The position numbers and the translations under genes are program-made. A DNA stretch of 64,000 nt. It comes from Fusobacterium varium (GTDB taxonomy: Bacteria; Fusobacteriota; Fusobacteriia; Fusobacteriales; Fusobacteriaceae). The notes under the pieces were generated by a model that worked only from the letters and a program-made list of their open reading frames with translations, was not told the origin of the DNA and did not search any database. Positions 48,470 through 56,829 of this stretch are shown here, piece by piece; position 1 is the first letter of the stretch; every line of letters starts with the position of its first letter. The DNA is taken from the NCBI GenBank assembly GCA_900637705.1, contig LR134390.1, forward strand, positions 2,418,001 through 2,482,000. Reading direction: 5' to 3'.

Positions 48470-51400
48470 TTAGAACTTGTATCCTATTCCTGCTCCTACT
48501 ATCCATTCACCTTTTGCTCTATTTTTACCTGTTCCATTGTGTGAATCTCTTTCCACATTGTAGCTTCCTTTTACATCAAACAGGATTCCACTTTCAAGTT
48601 CAAGTGCATACTTAGCATTAAGTCCTATGCTTTGTTCATTTTTATGAGCTACTAGGATATCAAAGTCAGTTGCATTTTCTCCTTTAAATCTTCCTGTGAT
48701 GTTCTCTTCATCTGCCCCAGTAAGAAGTCTTGTATAGCTTACCCCTGCTGATAGCGTACTTTTTCCCTTTTCATGAGGGATTACTTTTTTAAGGTCTACT
48801 CCCACTTTTGCTGCTGTATAGTCAAATGTTTTTGAATCTGTTTCTATTGCTAATACCTTGCTTCCTTCATCTGCGCTATCTTGCTTGATATATGTATATG
48901 ACAGTGTTCCGTATGGTTCTAAGAACAGGTTTTCTCCTATGTTATGAGAATATCTTCCATTTAGATAAATATCATATGTCATATCTGAATATTTCTCACT
49001 GTAGCTGTGTCCTCCCAATGTTGCTCTATTAGCATCATATTCTGAATATTGAATTCCTGCTCCAGCTTTCAGTGTAAGGTTTCCTCTGTAGTTTTCTGCA
49101 AAAGCACCTATATATCCACTGTTTCCTTTTACCTTTGACATTGGAAGTTTAGCTTCGCTTCTGTTTCCACCTACTGTTACTCCCAATGATACATTTTCTG
49201 AATATCCATATTTACCCAGGGCATAAGCTCCAGTAAGCTTCATATCCACATCTACATCTGCTGTACCTGTATCAAAACCATGATAATTCTGTCCATAATA
49301 GCTGTCTTTAGTTCCTCCATCAGTATGAGTCAATCCACCCATTATCAACCACTGATTTAAATTTGGTTTGAACTGGTTCTCTGTGATTATATCTCTAAAC
49401 ATTCCAGCTGATTTTCTTGAAAGTTCGCTTGAAAATGAGTATGGAGTTTCTGTGTAGATACTTCCTAAATAGCTCAAAAGATTTTTAAGTTGCTCTTCAT
49501 CACTCATGTTTTCATCATAATTATTTCCTAATTTTCCATTAGAAGAAATGAGTACTCTTAAAGCATTTAAGTTATCATCTGTACTACTGTATATCCCTTT
49601 GTAGATATTGTTTAATGCTTCATATCTATGACTTTTTCCCATATTTTCTGGTCTATATATTTCATTTAAATTTCCATATGCTCCTAATATAACACTTACT
49701 TTATCATTAACTTCATATCCATCTATTATAGAGCTAGTTTTAAAATATAGATTTCTTAATTCAATATTTTCCATATCAACATAGATTTTTTTCCCAATTC
49801 CATTTGTTATGAATCTCAAAGTTCCTGCTGTTCCTTCTCCCTGTATAACCATTTCATTTTTATTGCCTGAAAAAGCATGAGTAGCTTTTGGTATAAATTC
49901 TTCACCTACCTCTACAGTTTCTTCTGTGTTCTTAAGTCTAAGGTTTAAAGTTCCTGTTTCAGCTATTGTTACTTTTTCTGTACCAGTTACTTTTACATCT
50001 TCAAAGAATGTCACATTGTTATCTATATTCATATTTGTAAATCCTGTTATATTATGAAGTATATTCATGCTTGCAGCTTCAGATATGTTATTTGATTTAT
50101 TCAAATTGCTGTTAACTTTTCCATATAGATTGAGAGTATTGTTCTCTCCTGTTGCTTTCATCTCTCCATTAACTTTTGCATTTCCTTCTAAAACAAGAAC
50201 ATTATTTTCCCCTTCAACTGTTATGGCTACATTATCTTTTCCCCCTGTATTTACTATTGATTCTCCCTTTAGAGTGAGAGTATTATTTTCTCCTTTAATC
50301 TCTATTGTTGCTACCTCTCCATCTTCTGCTGCTCCTCCATTTGCTATTGTGTTGTTGAGAATAAGGGCTGAATCTTTACTATCCATAACTACTGCTGTTT
50401 CATAGGCATTGATTATAGAGTCTGTTATTTGATTTCCTGTTCCTGAAACCTTTAAAGTTTCATCTTTTCCATTTAATATTGAATTATCATATTCTCCTGA
50501 TTCTCCTTCAAGTACAAAACTTACTGTTGAAGTTGCACTTCCTGAATCTCCATTTAATGTAGCATTTTTTATTGTCATATCTTTAACTATTTCTTTTCCA
50601 TCTTCAGTGTATCCTACTACTACTTTTATAGAATCATCACTTAATTTCTCGGTACCTACAGTTATTTTTCCATCTTTTCCAATGTATAAACCATAATTCT
50701 TTTCAGTACCTATAGTACCCTTAATTACTGAGTCCCCTTGTGTTGCAAGTATTCCATAGTTGTCTACTGTACCTATAGTTCCACTATTATTCTTTATAGC
50801 ATTATCTTTTCCATAAATAACTCCTGTATTTGTTATATCTCCTATTTCCATTTTATACTTAGAACCCGACTTAGCATTATATATTCCAACACCAGAACCA
50901 CTTATTATTCCTGTATTTGTTATATTTTCTATTTCCCCATCACTAGTAGTAGAAAAATCATTATTAACACTATATATTCCAGAACTAGAAGCAGAACCTG
51001 TACCAGAACCATAACCACTTATTACTCCTGTATTTGTTATATTTCCTATTTTAGCTAACTCATTATTATATATTCCATTATTATATATTCCATAACCATT
51101 ACCCGAACCAATACTGCTAGTAGTATCATCACCATAACCACTTATTACTCCTATATTTATTATAGCTCCAATATTTGTTATGTCTTTTATTTCGGCTCTT
51201 GGATTGTTATATATTCCATAACCATTACTACCACGCCTACCAGTACCATAACCACTTATCAGTCCTGTATTTTTTATGTTTTGTATTTCTGCACCTGAAT
51301 CGTTATATATTCCATGACCAGAAGCAGTACTGCCACTATCATTAACATCATCAGCAAAACCACTTATTGTTCCTGTATTTGTTATGTTTTGTATTTCTGC

Positions 51401-52036
51401 ACCTGAATCGTTATATATTCCATGACCAGAAGCAGTACTGCCACTATCATTAACATCATCAGCAAAACCACTTATTGTTCCTGTATTTGTTATGTCTTTT
51501 ATTTCAGCACTTGAATTGTTATATATTCCATAACCATAACTAGCAGCATTACCATTATAAATACCTGAGCCACTTATTACTCCTGTATTTTCTATATTGC
51601 TCATTTTAGCTGAATTATATATTCCATAACCAGAACTAGAACTAGAAGTATCCCTCATTATTCCTATTATTGAACCATTATTTACAAAATTCACATCAGT
51701 CAATTCACCACTTAATCTAAGTCCATAACTTAAATTCCTACCATAGTTCCCACCTTCCCCATTAGATAACAATATCATATTGTTTGTATAAGTTTTAGTA
51801 TCCTTATCCCATTTATTATCGCTATATGGATTTTCTTTCTCCCACTTTCCATCATCATCAGTAGTTGCAGTTGTATTAAATTCTATTGCTCCACTATCTC
51901 CTTTTATCCAAAGATAATTATCCTCTCCCATTACTGCTGTACATGACAATAGAAATCCTACTACTGCCCCTATTGTTATATTTCTTCCTCTTCTTTTATT
52001 TCCCCTTTTTACTGCCTTCATAATCTTTTCAATCAT
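48470..52036 (-). CDS. Type Va autotransporter adhesin-like protein
   Basis: 1,188 residues. The basic leader (IEKIMKAVKRGNKRRGRN) runs into the hydrophobic ITIGAVVGFLLSCTAVMG, the extended signal common in fusobacterial autotransporters. The passenger has repeats of the form ITNTGxISGxG...GIYNxxxAEI, predicting a beta-solenoid, then a less regular stretch (TLNLYG, TGTEKVTIAETGTLNL). The last ~280 residues are an autotransporter beta-barrel ending in VGAGIGYKF, with terminal phenylalanine. Function is unknown; adhesion is the usual guess. GGGGAGG lies 6 bases before the ATG at 52036; the TTG 15 bases earlier overlaps that site. Confidence 0.92.
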   Translation of the reverse strand: MIEKIMKAVKRGNKRRGRNITIGAVVGFLLSCTAVMGEDNYLWIKGDSGAIEFNTTATTDDDGKWEKENPYSDNKWDKDTKTYTNNMILLSNGEGGNYGRNLSYGLRLSGELTDVNFVNNGSIIGIMRDTSSSSSGYGIYNSAKMSNIENTGVISGSGIYNGNAASYGYGIYNNSSAEIKDITNTGTISGFADDVNDSGSTASGHGIYNDSGAEIQNITNTGTISGFADDVNDSGSTASGHGIYNDSGAEIQNIKNTGLISGYGTGRRGSNGYGIYNNPRAEIKDITNIGAIINIGVISGYGDDTTSSIGSGNGYGIYNNGIYNNELAKIGNITNTGVISGYGSGTGSASSSGIYSVNNDFSTTSDGEIENITNTGIISGSGVGIYNAKSGSKYKMEIGDITNTGVIYGKDNAIKNNSGTIGTVDNYGILATQGDSVIKGTIGTEKNYGLYIGKDGKITVGTEKLSDDSIKVVVGYTEDGKEIVKDMTIKNATLNGDSGSATSTVSFVLEGESGEYDNSILNGKDETLKVSGTGNQITDSIINAYETAVVMDSKDSALILNNTIANGGAAEDGEVATIEIKGENNTLTLKGESIVNTGGKDNVAITVEGENNVLVLEGNAKVNGEMKATGENNTLNLYGKVNSNLNKSNNISEAASMNILHNITGFTNMNIDNNVTFFEDVKVTGTEKVTIAETGTLNLRLKNTEETVEVGEEFIPKATHAFSGNKNEMVIQGEGTAGTLRFITNGIGKKIYVDMENIELRNLYFKTSSIIDGYEVNDKVSVILGAYGNLNEIYRPENMGKSHRYEALNNIYKGIYSSTDDNLNALRVLISSNGKLGNNYDENMSDEEQLKNLLSYLGSIYTETPYSFSSELSRKSAGMFRDIITENQFKPNLNQWLIMGGLTHTDGGTKDSYYGQNYHGFDTGTADVDVDMKLTGAYALGKYGYSENVSLGVTVGGNRSEAKLPMSKVKGNSGYIGAFAENYRGNLTLKAGAGIQYSEYDANRATLGGHSYSEKYSDMTYDIYLNGRYSHNIGENLFLEPYGTLSYTYIKQDSADEGSKVLAIETDSKTFDYTAAKVGVDLKKVIPHEKGKSTLSAGVSYTRLLTGADEENITGRFKGENATDFDILVAHKNEQSIGLNAKYALELESGILFDVKGSYNVERDSHNGTGKNRAKGEWIVGAGIGYKF
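51274..51489. repeat. Two identical 108-bp tandem repeats in the autotransporter passenger
   Basis: Copy 1 51274-51381 and copy 2 51382-51489 appear identical, encoding a 36-residue unit (IQNITNTGTISGFADD... through ...GIYNDSGAE). Further diverged units flank them. Identity at DNA level implies a very recent duplication or gene conversion, so copy number may vary between strains. Confidence 0.85.
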
Positions 52037-52165
52037 ATTTTTCCTCCCCAAGTTTGTTTTTATATATTTTTTATTTAAATTTTTCTTAAATTTTTTTCAA
52101 TTTTTTCCTCCAAAATCCTAATTAAAATTGAAAATTTAAATGTAGAAATTTAGCCAATAACTGAG

Positions 52166-52199
52166 AAAAGTTCCTTTTTATACATAAAAGCGAACTTTT
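52166..52199. promoter_or_regulatory. 34-bp palindrome upstream of the autotransporter (site 1)
   Basis: AAAAGTTC...GAACTTTT outer arms enclose CTTTTTAT-AC-ATAAAAGC; 14 of 16 positions pair. Its right half ATAAAAGCGAAC recurs inverted at 52321-52332. It is 130 bases upstream of the autotransporter start and looks like an operator for a dimeric regulator. Confidence 0.55.
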
Positions 52200-52320
52200 A
52201 GACGCTCTAACCTCCCAATTTTTAATACCTCATTTTTTGGACCCCATTCACCTCCCAAAATTTTTATATTGACTTTTACAAATTTAAAGAGTACAATGAT
52301 AGGGAAAATATAGGGAATGT

Positions 52321-52346
52321 GTTCGCCTTTATGTATAAACAAGAAC
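52321..52346. promoter_or_regulatory. Related palindrome upstream of the autotransporter (site 2)
   Basis: GTTCGCCTTTAT-GT-ATAAACAAGAAC, a weaker dyad related to site 1. The complement of its left half matches site 1 at 11 of 12 positions. The sequences after both sites also resemble each other (AACTTTTTAG... and ...TTTTAATAC...ATTTTTT), so a segment of ~70 bases has been duplicated. Confidence 0.5.
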
Positions 52347-52401
52347 TTTTTAGCAAAAAGCTCGTTTTTTCAACCTTTTAATACTCTATTTTTTCTCCCT
52401 C

Positions 52402-52638
52402 TTAATGCTTCATCAGATACTCCTCTATCCTTGTCATTCTTTCTTCAATCCTGCTTATTCCCTCAGTTAATGTTTTTATATTTTCTATTCTGAATTTTTC
52501 TGCAAAGATTCTTTCTTTTTTGCACTCCCCTTTATCTATTTTTTTCTCAAACAATGATAATGTATACCTGTGGTATGCCAGAAAAAAAGTTCCCGTTGTA
52601 GTTATTATTTTAAAAAACAGTTCTGCATTATTTATCAT
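52402..52638 (-). CDS. Small membrane protein, holin-accessory-like
   Basis: 78 residues: a hydrophobic N-terminal helix (AELFFKIITTTGTFFLAYHRY) then a charged coiled coil (FEKKIDKGECKKERIF, EGISRIEERMTRIEEYLM). It resembles small one-helix phage proteins near holins, but I cannot name a family. GGAGGAGG lies upstream of the ATG at 52638; it overlaps the end of the preceding gene by 11 bases. It is the last gene before the autotransporter. Confidence 0.65.
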   Translation of the reverse strand: MINNAELFFKIITTTGTFFLAYHRYTLSLFEKKIDKGECKKERIFAEKFRIENIKTLTEGISRIEERMTRIEEYLMKH

Positions 52639-52810
52639 TTTTCTCCTCCTCCAGTTTTCCAAATACTGCCTCGTATATCTTGTCATCTATTTTACTTTCT
52701 GTTCTCTTTACCAATTCTCCCAAAGCTGTTATCACTACTTTTTCCATTGCCTTTGTTCCAAACCATCTGCTGATAAAATATTTTAAAAATTTTATTATTA
52801 TTGTTTTCAT
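52628..52810 (-). CDS. Small phage-holin-like protein
   Basis: 60 residues. An amphipathic/hydrophobic N-terminus (TIIIKFLKYFISRWFGTKAM) is followed by VVITALGELVKRTESKIDDK and a charged tail. The pattern ALGELVKRTxSKIDDxI recalls phage LLH-type holins or their partners. GGAGG lies 9 bases before the start. It overlaps the next gene by 11 bases. Confidence 0.6.
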   Translation of the reverse strand: MKTIIIKFLKYFISRWFGTKAMEKVVITALGELVKRTESKIDDKIYEAVFGKLEEEKNDK

Positions 52811-52848
52811 AAATTTTCCTCCATTTTTTTATTTTTGGGTAAAAAAAA

Positions 52849-52870
52849 GACTGCAGCTTCTGCCACAGCC
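52849..52870 (-). terminator. Terminator between the coiled-coil gene and the holin-like genes
   Basis: GACTGCAGC/GCCACAGCC stem (nine pairs, several G-U on the transcript), 4-base loop, followed on the minus strand by T8. It separates the 52879 gene from those downstream, so they need read-through or their own promoter. Confidence 0.7.
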
Positions 52871-52878
52871 TCTTTTCT

Positions 52879-53193
52879 TTAAGCTTCTGGTGTATTATTT
52901 TTTACATAAAACTGGTATGCTGCCAGTAGGCTTCTGTACTTGTCTATTGTTTCCAAAGAAGTTGTGTAAGATTTAATTTCCTTCTCTGCGCTTTCCTGCC
53001 AGTCTTTGTATGACTCATATGCTGAGTTTTCTGGGAACTCCTTTCCTGATTCCACCAATTCTGCTATATGCTCAAGAGTTACTGTTATATCGTCTATATT
53101 TTTTAATATAGCCTTTTCCCTCTTGATTGCATTTTCCACCTTCTCCATTTCTTTTTGAACCACTGCTAATATTACTTGATTTTCTCCTGCCAT
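52879..53193 (-). CDS. Coiled-coil protein of unknown function
   Basis: 104 residues, almost entirely helical (VVQKEMEKVENAIKREKAIL, LEHIAELVESGKEFPE, YKDWQESAEKEIKSYTTSLE). No signal peptide and no family recognised; phage accessory proteins look similar. AGGAGG lies 7 bases before the ATG at 53193; the frame opens farther up without support. Confidence 0.55.
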   Translation of the reverse strand: MAGENQVILAVVQKEMEKVENAIKREKAILKNIDDITVTLEHIAELVESGKEFPENSAYESYKDWQESAEKEIKSYTTSLETIDKYRSLLAAYQFYVKNNTPEA

Positions 53194-53377
53194 TTTACTG
53201 CCTCCTGTTTTATTTTTGCCATACGTATATGATACTCTCAATGCGCATAACAATCCAGTGCACCAATGTGGCTGTTTGTGTATGTATGTGTATTAGCATT
53301 TTATTCCATTGTTTTCTCAATCTTTTTTTCTTCCCCTGTGTGTATTATTTATATCTTTATATTCTTTTATTATCTTC

Positions 53378-53821
53378 TTAATAAATACTATCTTCTGATG
53401 TCTGCAAAAAACCAGCAATGGTTTTACCAGTAATGGTTTCTTCAGTACTGGCTTTCTCAGTAACGGCTTTCTTATCATCGGTTTTTTCTTCTTTTTCAAT
53501 GTTTTCAGGAGTGAATATTAACCTTTTCCCTTTAAATTTTCCCTTGCTTCTTTCCTCCACCAGTTGTATCAATTTTAACTCCTCAAATATTTTTAATCCT
53601 TTAGGTATCCAGGCTTTACTTAATCCACTGTAATTAGCTATTGTTTCAACATAGCATTTTATATCTCGACCGTTAAAATCACTGTAGATTTCAGTGAGAG
53701 TCAGATGTAGATTTCTAAACCTGTCAAGTTCCTTTCCCTCATACCGACATCTAAATAATTGCAATACCTTTTCCTCCTGCTGACAAAATGGCTGATTCTC
53801 TGTTTTTCCCTTGTTTTCCAT
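53378..53821 (-). CDS. Winged-helix-like DNA-binding protein with pentapeptide-repeat tail
   Basis: 147 residues. Residues ~15-110 resemble a winged-helix domain (HLTLTEIYSDFNG, TIANYSGLSKAWIPKGLKIFEELKLI, LVEERSKGKFKGKRLIF), as in phage or plasmid replication and regulatory proteins. The tail is a run of five-residue units (EKTDD KKAVT EKAST EETIT GKTIA) from a 15-base DNA repeat. AAGGAG precedes the start. It heads the block before the autotransporter and is the best local candidate to bind the palindromes there. Confidence 0.6.
   Translation of the reverse strand: MENKGKTENQPFCQQEEKVLQLFRCRYEGKELDRFRNLHLTLTEIYSDFNGRDIKCYVETIANYSGLSKAWIPKGLKIFEELKLIQLVEERSKGKFKGKRLIFTPENIEKEEKTDDKKAVTEKASTEETITGKTIAGFLQTSEDSIY
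53415..53490. repeat. 15-bp minisatellite in the winged-helix gene
   Basis: About five diverged 15-base units (pattern on the plus strand close to CAGTAMYGGYTTTCT) encode the pentapeptide tail of the gene. Copy number of such a repeat can change by slippage without shifting frame. Confidence 0.55.
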
Positions 53822-54174
53822 CTTTCACTCCTTCAAATTCGTAGTAATATCTACAAACTTTTTTATAGTTATTACTTTTTTTACAATCTTTTTTATAAGA
53901 TTTTCTTTATGGTTAAAATTTTCACAAATGATATGGTTCATATATTAGCACAACATTCTATTTTGTATATATAAGATTTAAAATTTTAAAATAAAGAATA
54001 GAATAAAACATATTGCTATCATTTATAATATTTATACTAAACAACCTTATTTCATCAATATTTTTTAAAGGATTTTTTTTAATATTTTTCCATCTTTTAT
54101 AAAAAAAAAATTCTTTGTTTTTATCTCTTTTCCTAAAGAAATGTGTGACTTCTTTCAATATTAAAATTATCTTT

Positions 54175-54392
54175 AATTACCCACCGTAAGCAAAAATAAC
54201 CAACACGGTAAATTTAACTAACGGCTGATGATTTTTTTTACTAAAATATTTTTTTTATTTTTATAATCATGTTAAAAAATTCTACTTTTTTATATATTTA
54301 AATTATTAAAAATTATCTACCATAACAAAAATCACCCACAAGGTAAATTTACCTCATGGGTGATAATTTTTTACTAAAATATTTTTTATTTA
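54175..54392. repeat. Two ~80-bp direct repeats, the second a terminator
   Basis: Copy A ~54175-54258 and copy B ~54311-54392 share GGTAAATTTA and the run TTTTTTACTAAAATATTTTTT. In copy B, ATCACCCA (54331-54338) pairs with TGGGTGAT (54357-54364) around the palindrome AGGTAAATTTACCT, a strong stem that can terminate the minus-strand EIIB gene. Copy A has lost pairing at the outer arms. The rest of 53822-54404 is very AT-rich; I see no convincing gene there. Confidence 0.7.
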
Positions 54393-54404
54393 TAGTTATT
54401 TAGT

Positions 54405-54794
54405 CTATTTATTTTTGTTTCTTATGTCATTTATTTCTTCAGCTAATTTTTCAGCCTTCAATCCTATAATAATATGGATTTTAGTATCAGTAAGTTTTAT
54501 AACTTTATGAGCTCCTAAGACAGTTATTCTCTTTTCATCTAATAGAGAACCATCTTTCATTATTACTCTTATTCTTGTCATACAGGGATCTACACTTACT
54601 ATATTTTTTTCTCCACCTAAAGCTTTAATATACAACTTCCCCATTCCTGAAAATTTTTTTTCTTCAAGTTTATCTAAATCAACGCAATTTACTCTCTTCA
54701 CTTTAGTGATTAGTTTATATTTTTTGATAATTATTACTGCTATAATTATTATAATTATCCCAATTATTTCATACAACCACTTGGTCGACTCCAT
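54405..54794 (-). CDS. Orphan membrane-anchored PTS EIIB (glucose/MalX type)
   Basis: 129 residues: one N-terminal transmembrane helix (YEIIGIIIIIIAVIIIKKY), a linker, then a complete glucose-family EIIB domain (GKLYIKALGGEKNIVSVDP, CMTRIRVIMKD, VLGAHKVIKLTDTKIHIIIG). The phospho-cysteine is C71. No EIIC is attached or nearby. It may pass phosphate to a C-only permease, or act as a regulator or sensor of PTS state. It has its own promoter and a GGGAGGGAG ribosome site. Confidence 0.8.
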   Translation of the reverse strand: MESTKWLYEIIGIIIIIIAVIIIKKYKLITKVKRVNCVDLDKLEEKKFSGMGKLYIKALGGEKNIVSVDPCMTRIRVIMKDGSLLDEKRITVLGAHKVIKLTDTKIHIIIGLKAEKLAEEINDIRNKNK

Positions 54795-54827
54795 AACTCC
54801 CTCCCTTATTAATTAATCATCACCTAT

Positions 54828-54856
54828 AATATAACGATTTTAACAAAAGTTGTCAA
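54828..54856 (-). promoter_or_regulatory. Promoter of the orphan EIIB gene
   Basis: Minus-strand TTGACA (54851-54856), 17-base spacer, TATATT (54828-54833). The -35 box lies just after the mnmA stop codon, so the EIIB gene can be transcribed separately from the operon upstream. Confidence 0.8.
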
Positions 54857-54857
54857 G

Positions 54858-55898
54858 TTATGATATTATTCCACCACCTAGTACCAAATTTTTATAATAT
54901 AATACCAAATGCTGTCCAGGAGCAGTTTGTGGAGTTTCTTCATCAAACTCAAAAAAAAGTTTTTCATTTTCAAATAAAACTTTTCCACTTGTACCAAAAC
55001 TTGAAAATCTAGGTCTTCCAATAATATTTTTATTTAAAATATCAGTTATTTTTACAGCTAATTTATACTTTTTTAATTCTACTCTCTTTTTGTATAATTC
55101 CTCATATTCTCCAATAGTTATTTCATTTTTTTCTTTATCAATTTTTGTTATGAAGTATGCTCTTGGAAGTTTTAATCCCAATCCTCTTCTTTGACCAATT
55201 GTATATAATTGATATCCCTCATGTTCTCCAAGAATTTTTCCATTTTTATCTATATATTTGCCTTTTTTTATCTTATTACCTAAATTTCTTTTTAGAAATT
55301 CTATATACCCTTCTTTAGCAAAACATATTCCTTGACTGTCTTTTTTATTATATACTTCCAAACCAATATTTTTTGCTATATCTCTTATCTGTTTTTTTTC
55401 ATAAGAATGAAGTGGAAATAAAAGTCTTGAGATTTTATCATTATCTAATCTATACAACATATAACTCTGGTCTTTTCTAGGATCATAAGAAACTTTCAAA
55501 AGACTTGTTTTAAATTCTTCTGAATATTCCACAGAACTATAATGTCCTGTAGCTACAAAATCTGCATTCTCTTTATCTGCTATTTCAAAAAGAATTTTCA
55601 TTTTTACTTTTTCATCGCAAATCACACATGGAGAAGGAGTTATTCCTTGAGAATATCCCTCTAAAAAATCATCTATAACTTCTTTTTGAAACAACTCTTC
55701 AATATCTATTATTTTATGTTCTATTCCAAGAAAATGACATATTCTTTGAGCAGCTTTTATCTCATCTTTAAGAGATTCTTCTTTTTTATGATTTAATGTT
55801 ACACCTATAACTCCATATCCCTCACTTTTCAAAAGATATGCTGCTACAGAAGAATCAACTCCTCCACTCATTCCTATTACTACTTTTTTTCTACTCAT
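54858..55898 (-). CDS. mnmA: tRNA-specific 2-thiouridylase
   Basis: MnmA thiolates U34 of Lys, Glu and Gln tRNAs. P-loop GMSGGVDSSVAAYLL at the N-terminus, catalytic cysteines in TPSPCVICDEKVK near residue 90 and in DSQGICFAKEGY near 190, plus GHYSS and the C-terminal TAPGQHLVLY barrel. 346 residues is normal. The ATG overlaps the channel gene's stop (ATGAGTAG). Confidence 0.95.
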   Translation of the reverse strand: MSRKKVVIGMSGGVDSSVAAYLLKSEGYGVIGVTLNHKKEESLKDEIKAAQRICHFLGIEHKIIDIEELFQKEVIDDFLEGYSQGITPSPCVICDEKVKMKILFEIADKENADFVATGHYSSVEYSEEFKTSLLKVSYDPRKDQSYMLYRLDNDKISRLLFPLHSYEKKQIRDIAKNIGLEVYNKKDSQGICFAKEGYIEFLKRNLGNKIKKGKYIDKNGKILGEHEGYQLYTIGQRRGLGLKLPRAYFITKIDKEKNEITIGEYEELYKKRVELKKYKLAVKITDILNKNIIGRPRFSSFGTSGKVLFENEKLFFEFDEETPQTAPGQHLVLYYKNLVLGGGIIS

Positions 55899-56829
55899 TA
55901 TCCTTTTCTCCTAAATCATCTGCCTTCTTTGTTTTATCCTCATTATCTTTTTGATTTATTTGAAAACTCAATATTCCTGAACTTAAAGTTATTCCAAGGG
56001 AAAAATTTAAAAGAAATATTCCTGTAAGTGCTTCAATAATAACAAAAAACTGTCCTAAAAATTTCAACGGATATATATCACCGTATCCTAGTGTTGTTAA
56101 TGTTACAAAACTAAAATATATATGTTTAAAATAAAAATATAAAGTAGTATTTACTCCTTCCATTCCATGAAAAGCTTGTCCATCATAATAAATATTTATT
56201 ACAGAATAAAGTGCTCCAAAACTTATACCTAGAGTTATATACGTCATTAAAGTAATCATTACATCACTACTTTTAACTTTTCTTTTTCTAAGAATTATAT
56301 CTGTTACACAATATTTTATCAGTACAATATGGCTGGTAAAAAGAAGCATAATATTTACAGCAAAAACTAAAAAGTACACATCTTCATATTCATTTCCTAT
56401 CTTTTCTATGTTAAGTCCAAAAATAACTATAGTAATAGGAATACACACAATATAGTAAAGTATTAAAATTATTGCTTTTAATGCTCCATCTTTAAAAATA
56501 AGGTTTTTTCGTCCAATAACAATTATTGGAAATATACTCACAAAAAGCACTGGAATCTGTTTAAAAGTCTGGAAGTTTAATTTAAATATATTTAATGACT
56601 TCATACTGCATAACTGAGAGATTATAGGAAGAAAAACAGATATAGCTGCTGTCATTTTTATAAGAAAAATAATAAAATCATAATTCTCACTTTTTCTAGC
56701 TATATCCATTATCATTTTCATTTTGGATTTGAAATCAAGATTTTTCTTTACAATATCTACTACATATCCAAGATCCAAATCTTCAGTGAGCATTCTAAAT
56801 AATTTTTCTTTTATATTATTCAGTTTCAT
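55891..56829 (-). CDS. Potassium-channel-like membrane protein
   Basis: 312 residues with about six transmembrane segments. The last two frame a pore loop with the selectivity filter TLGYGD (VTLTTLGYGDIYPLKFLGQF), as in Ion_trans_2 potassium channels. The N-terminal ~60 residues are charged and helical; I see no RCK ligand domain. It overlaps birA upstream by 14 bases and mnmA downstream by eight, an unusual coupling of a channel with a biotin ligase and a tRNA thiolase. Confidence 0.85.
   Translation of the reverse strand: MKLNNIKEKLFRMLTEDLDLGYVVDIVKKNLDFKSKMKMIMDIARKSENYDFIIFLIKMTAAISVFLPIISQLCSMKSLNIFKLNFQTFKQIPVLFVSIFPIIVIGRKNLIFKDGALKAIILILYYIVCIPITIVIFGLNIEKIGNEYEDVYFLVFAVNIMLLFTSHIVLIKYCVTDIILRKRKVKSSDVMITLMTYITLGISFGALYSVINIYYDGQAFHGMEGVNTTLYFYFKHIYFSFVTLTTLGYGDIYPLKFLGQFFVIIEALTGIFLLNFSLGITLSSGILSFQINQKDNEDKTKKADDLGEKDNE

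Noticed and set aside
48470-52036. Repeats in the autotransporter as a CRISPR-like array
   Set aside because: They are in frame, adjacent without unique spacers, and code for beta-solenoid units.
53317-53499. Lysine/leucine-rich 60-codon frame (KPLLRKPVLKKPLL pattern)
   Set aside because: It arises from reading the 15-bp minisatellite of the winged-helix gene in another frame; no start signal.
53958-54158. 66-codon minus-strand frame in the AT-rich gap
   Set aside because: Low-complexity lysine/phenylalanine/isoleucine content, no ribosome site, no similarity to a known family.
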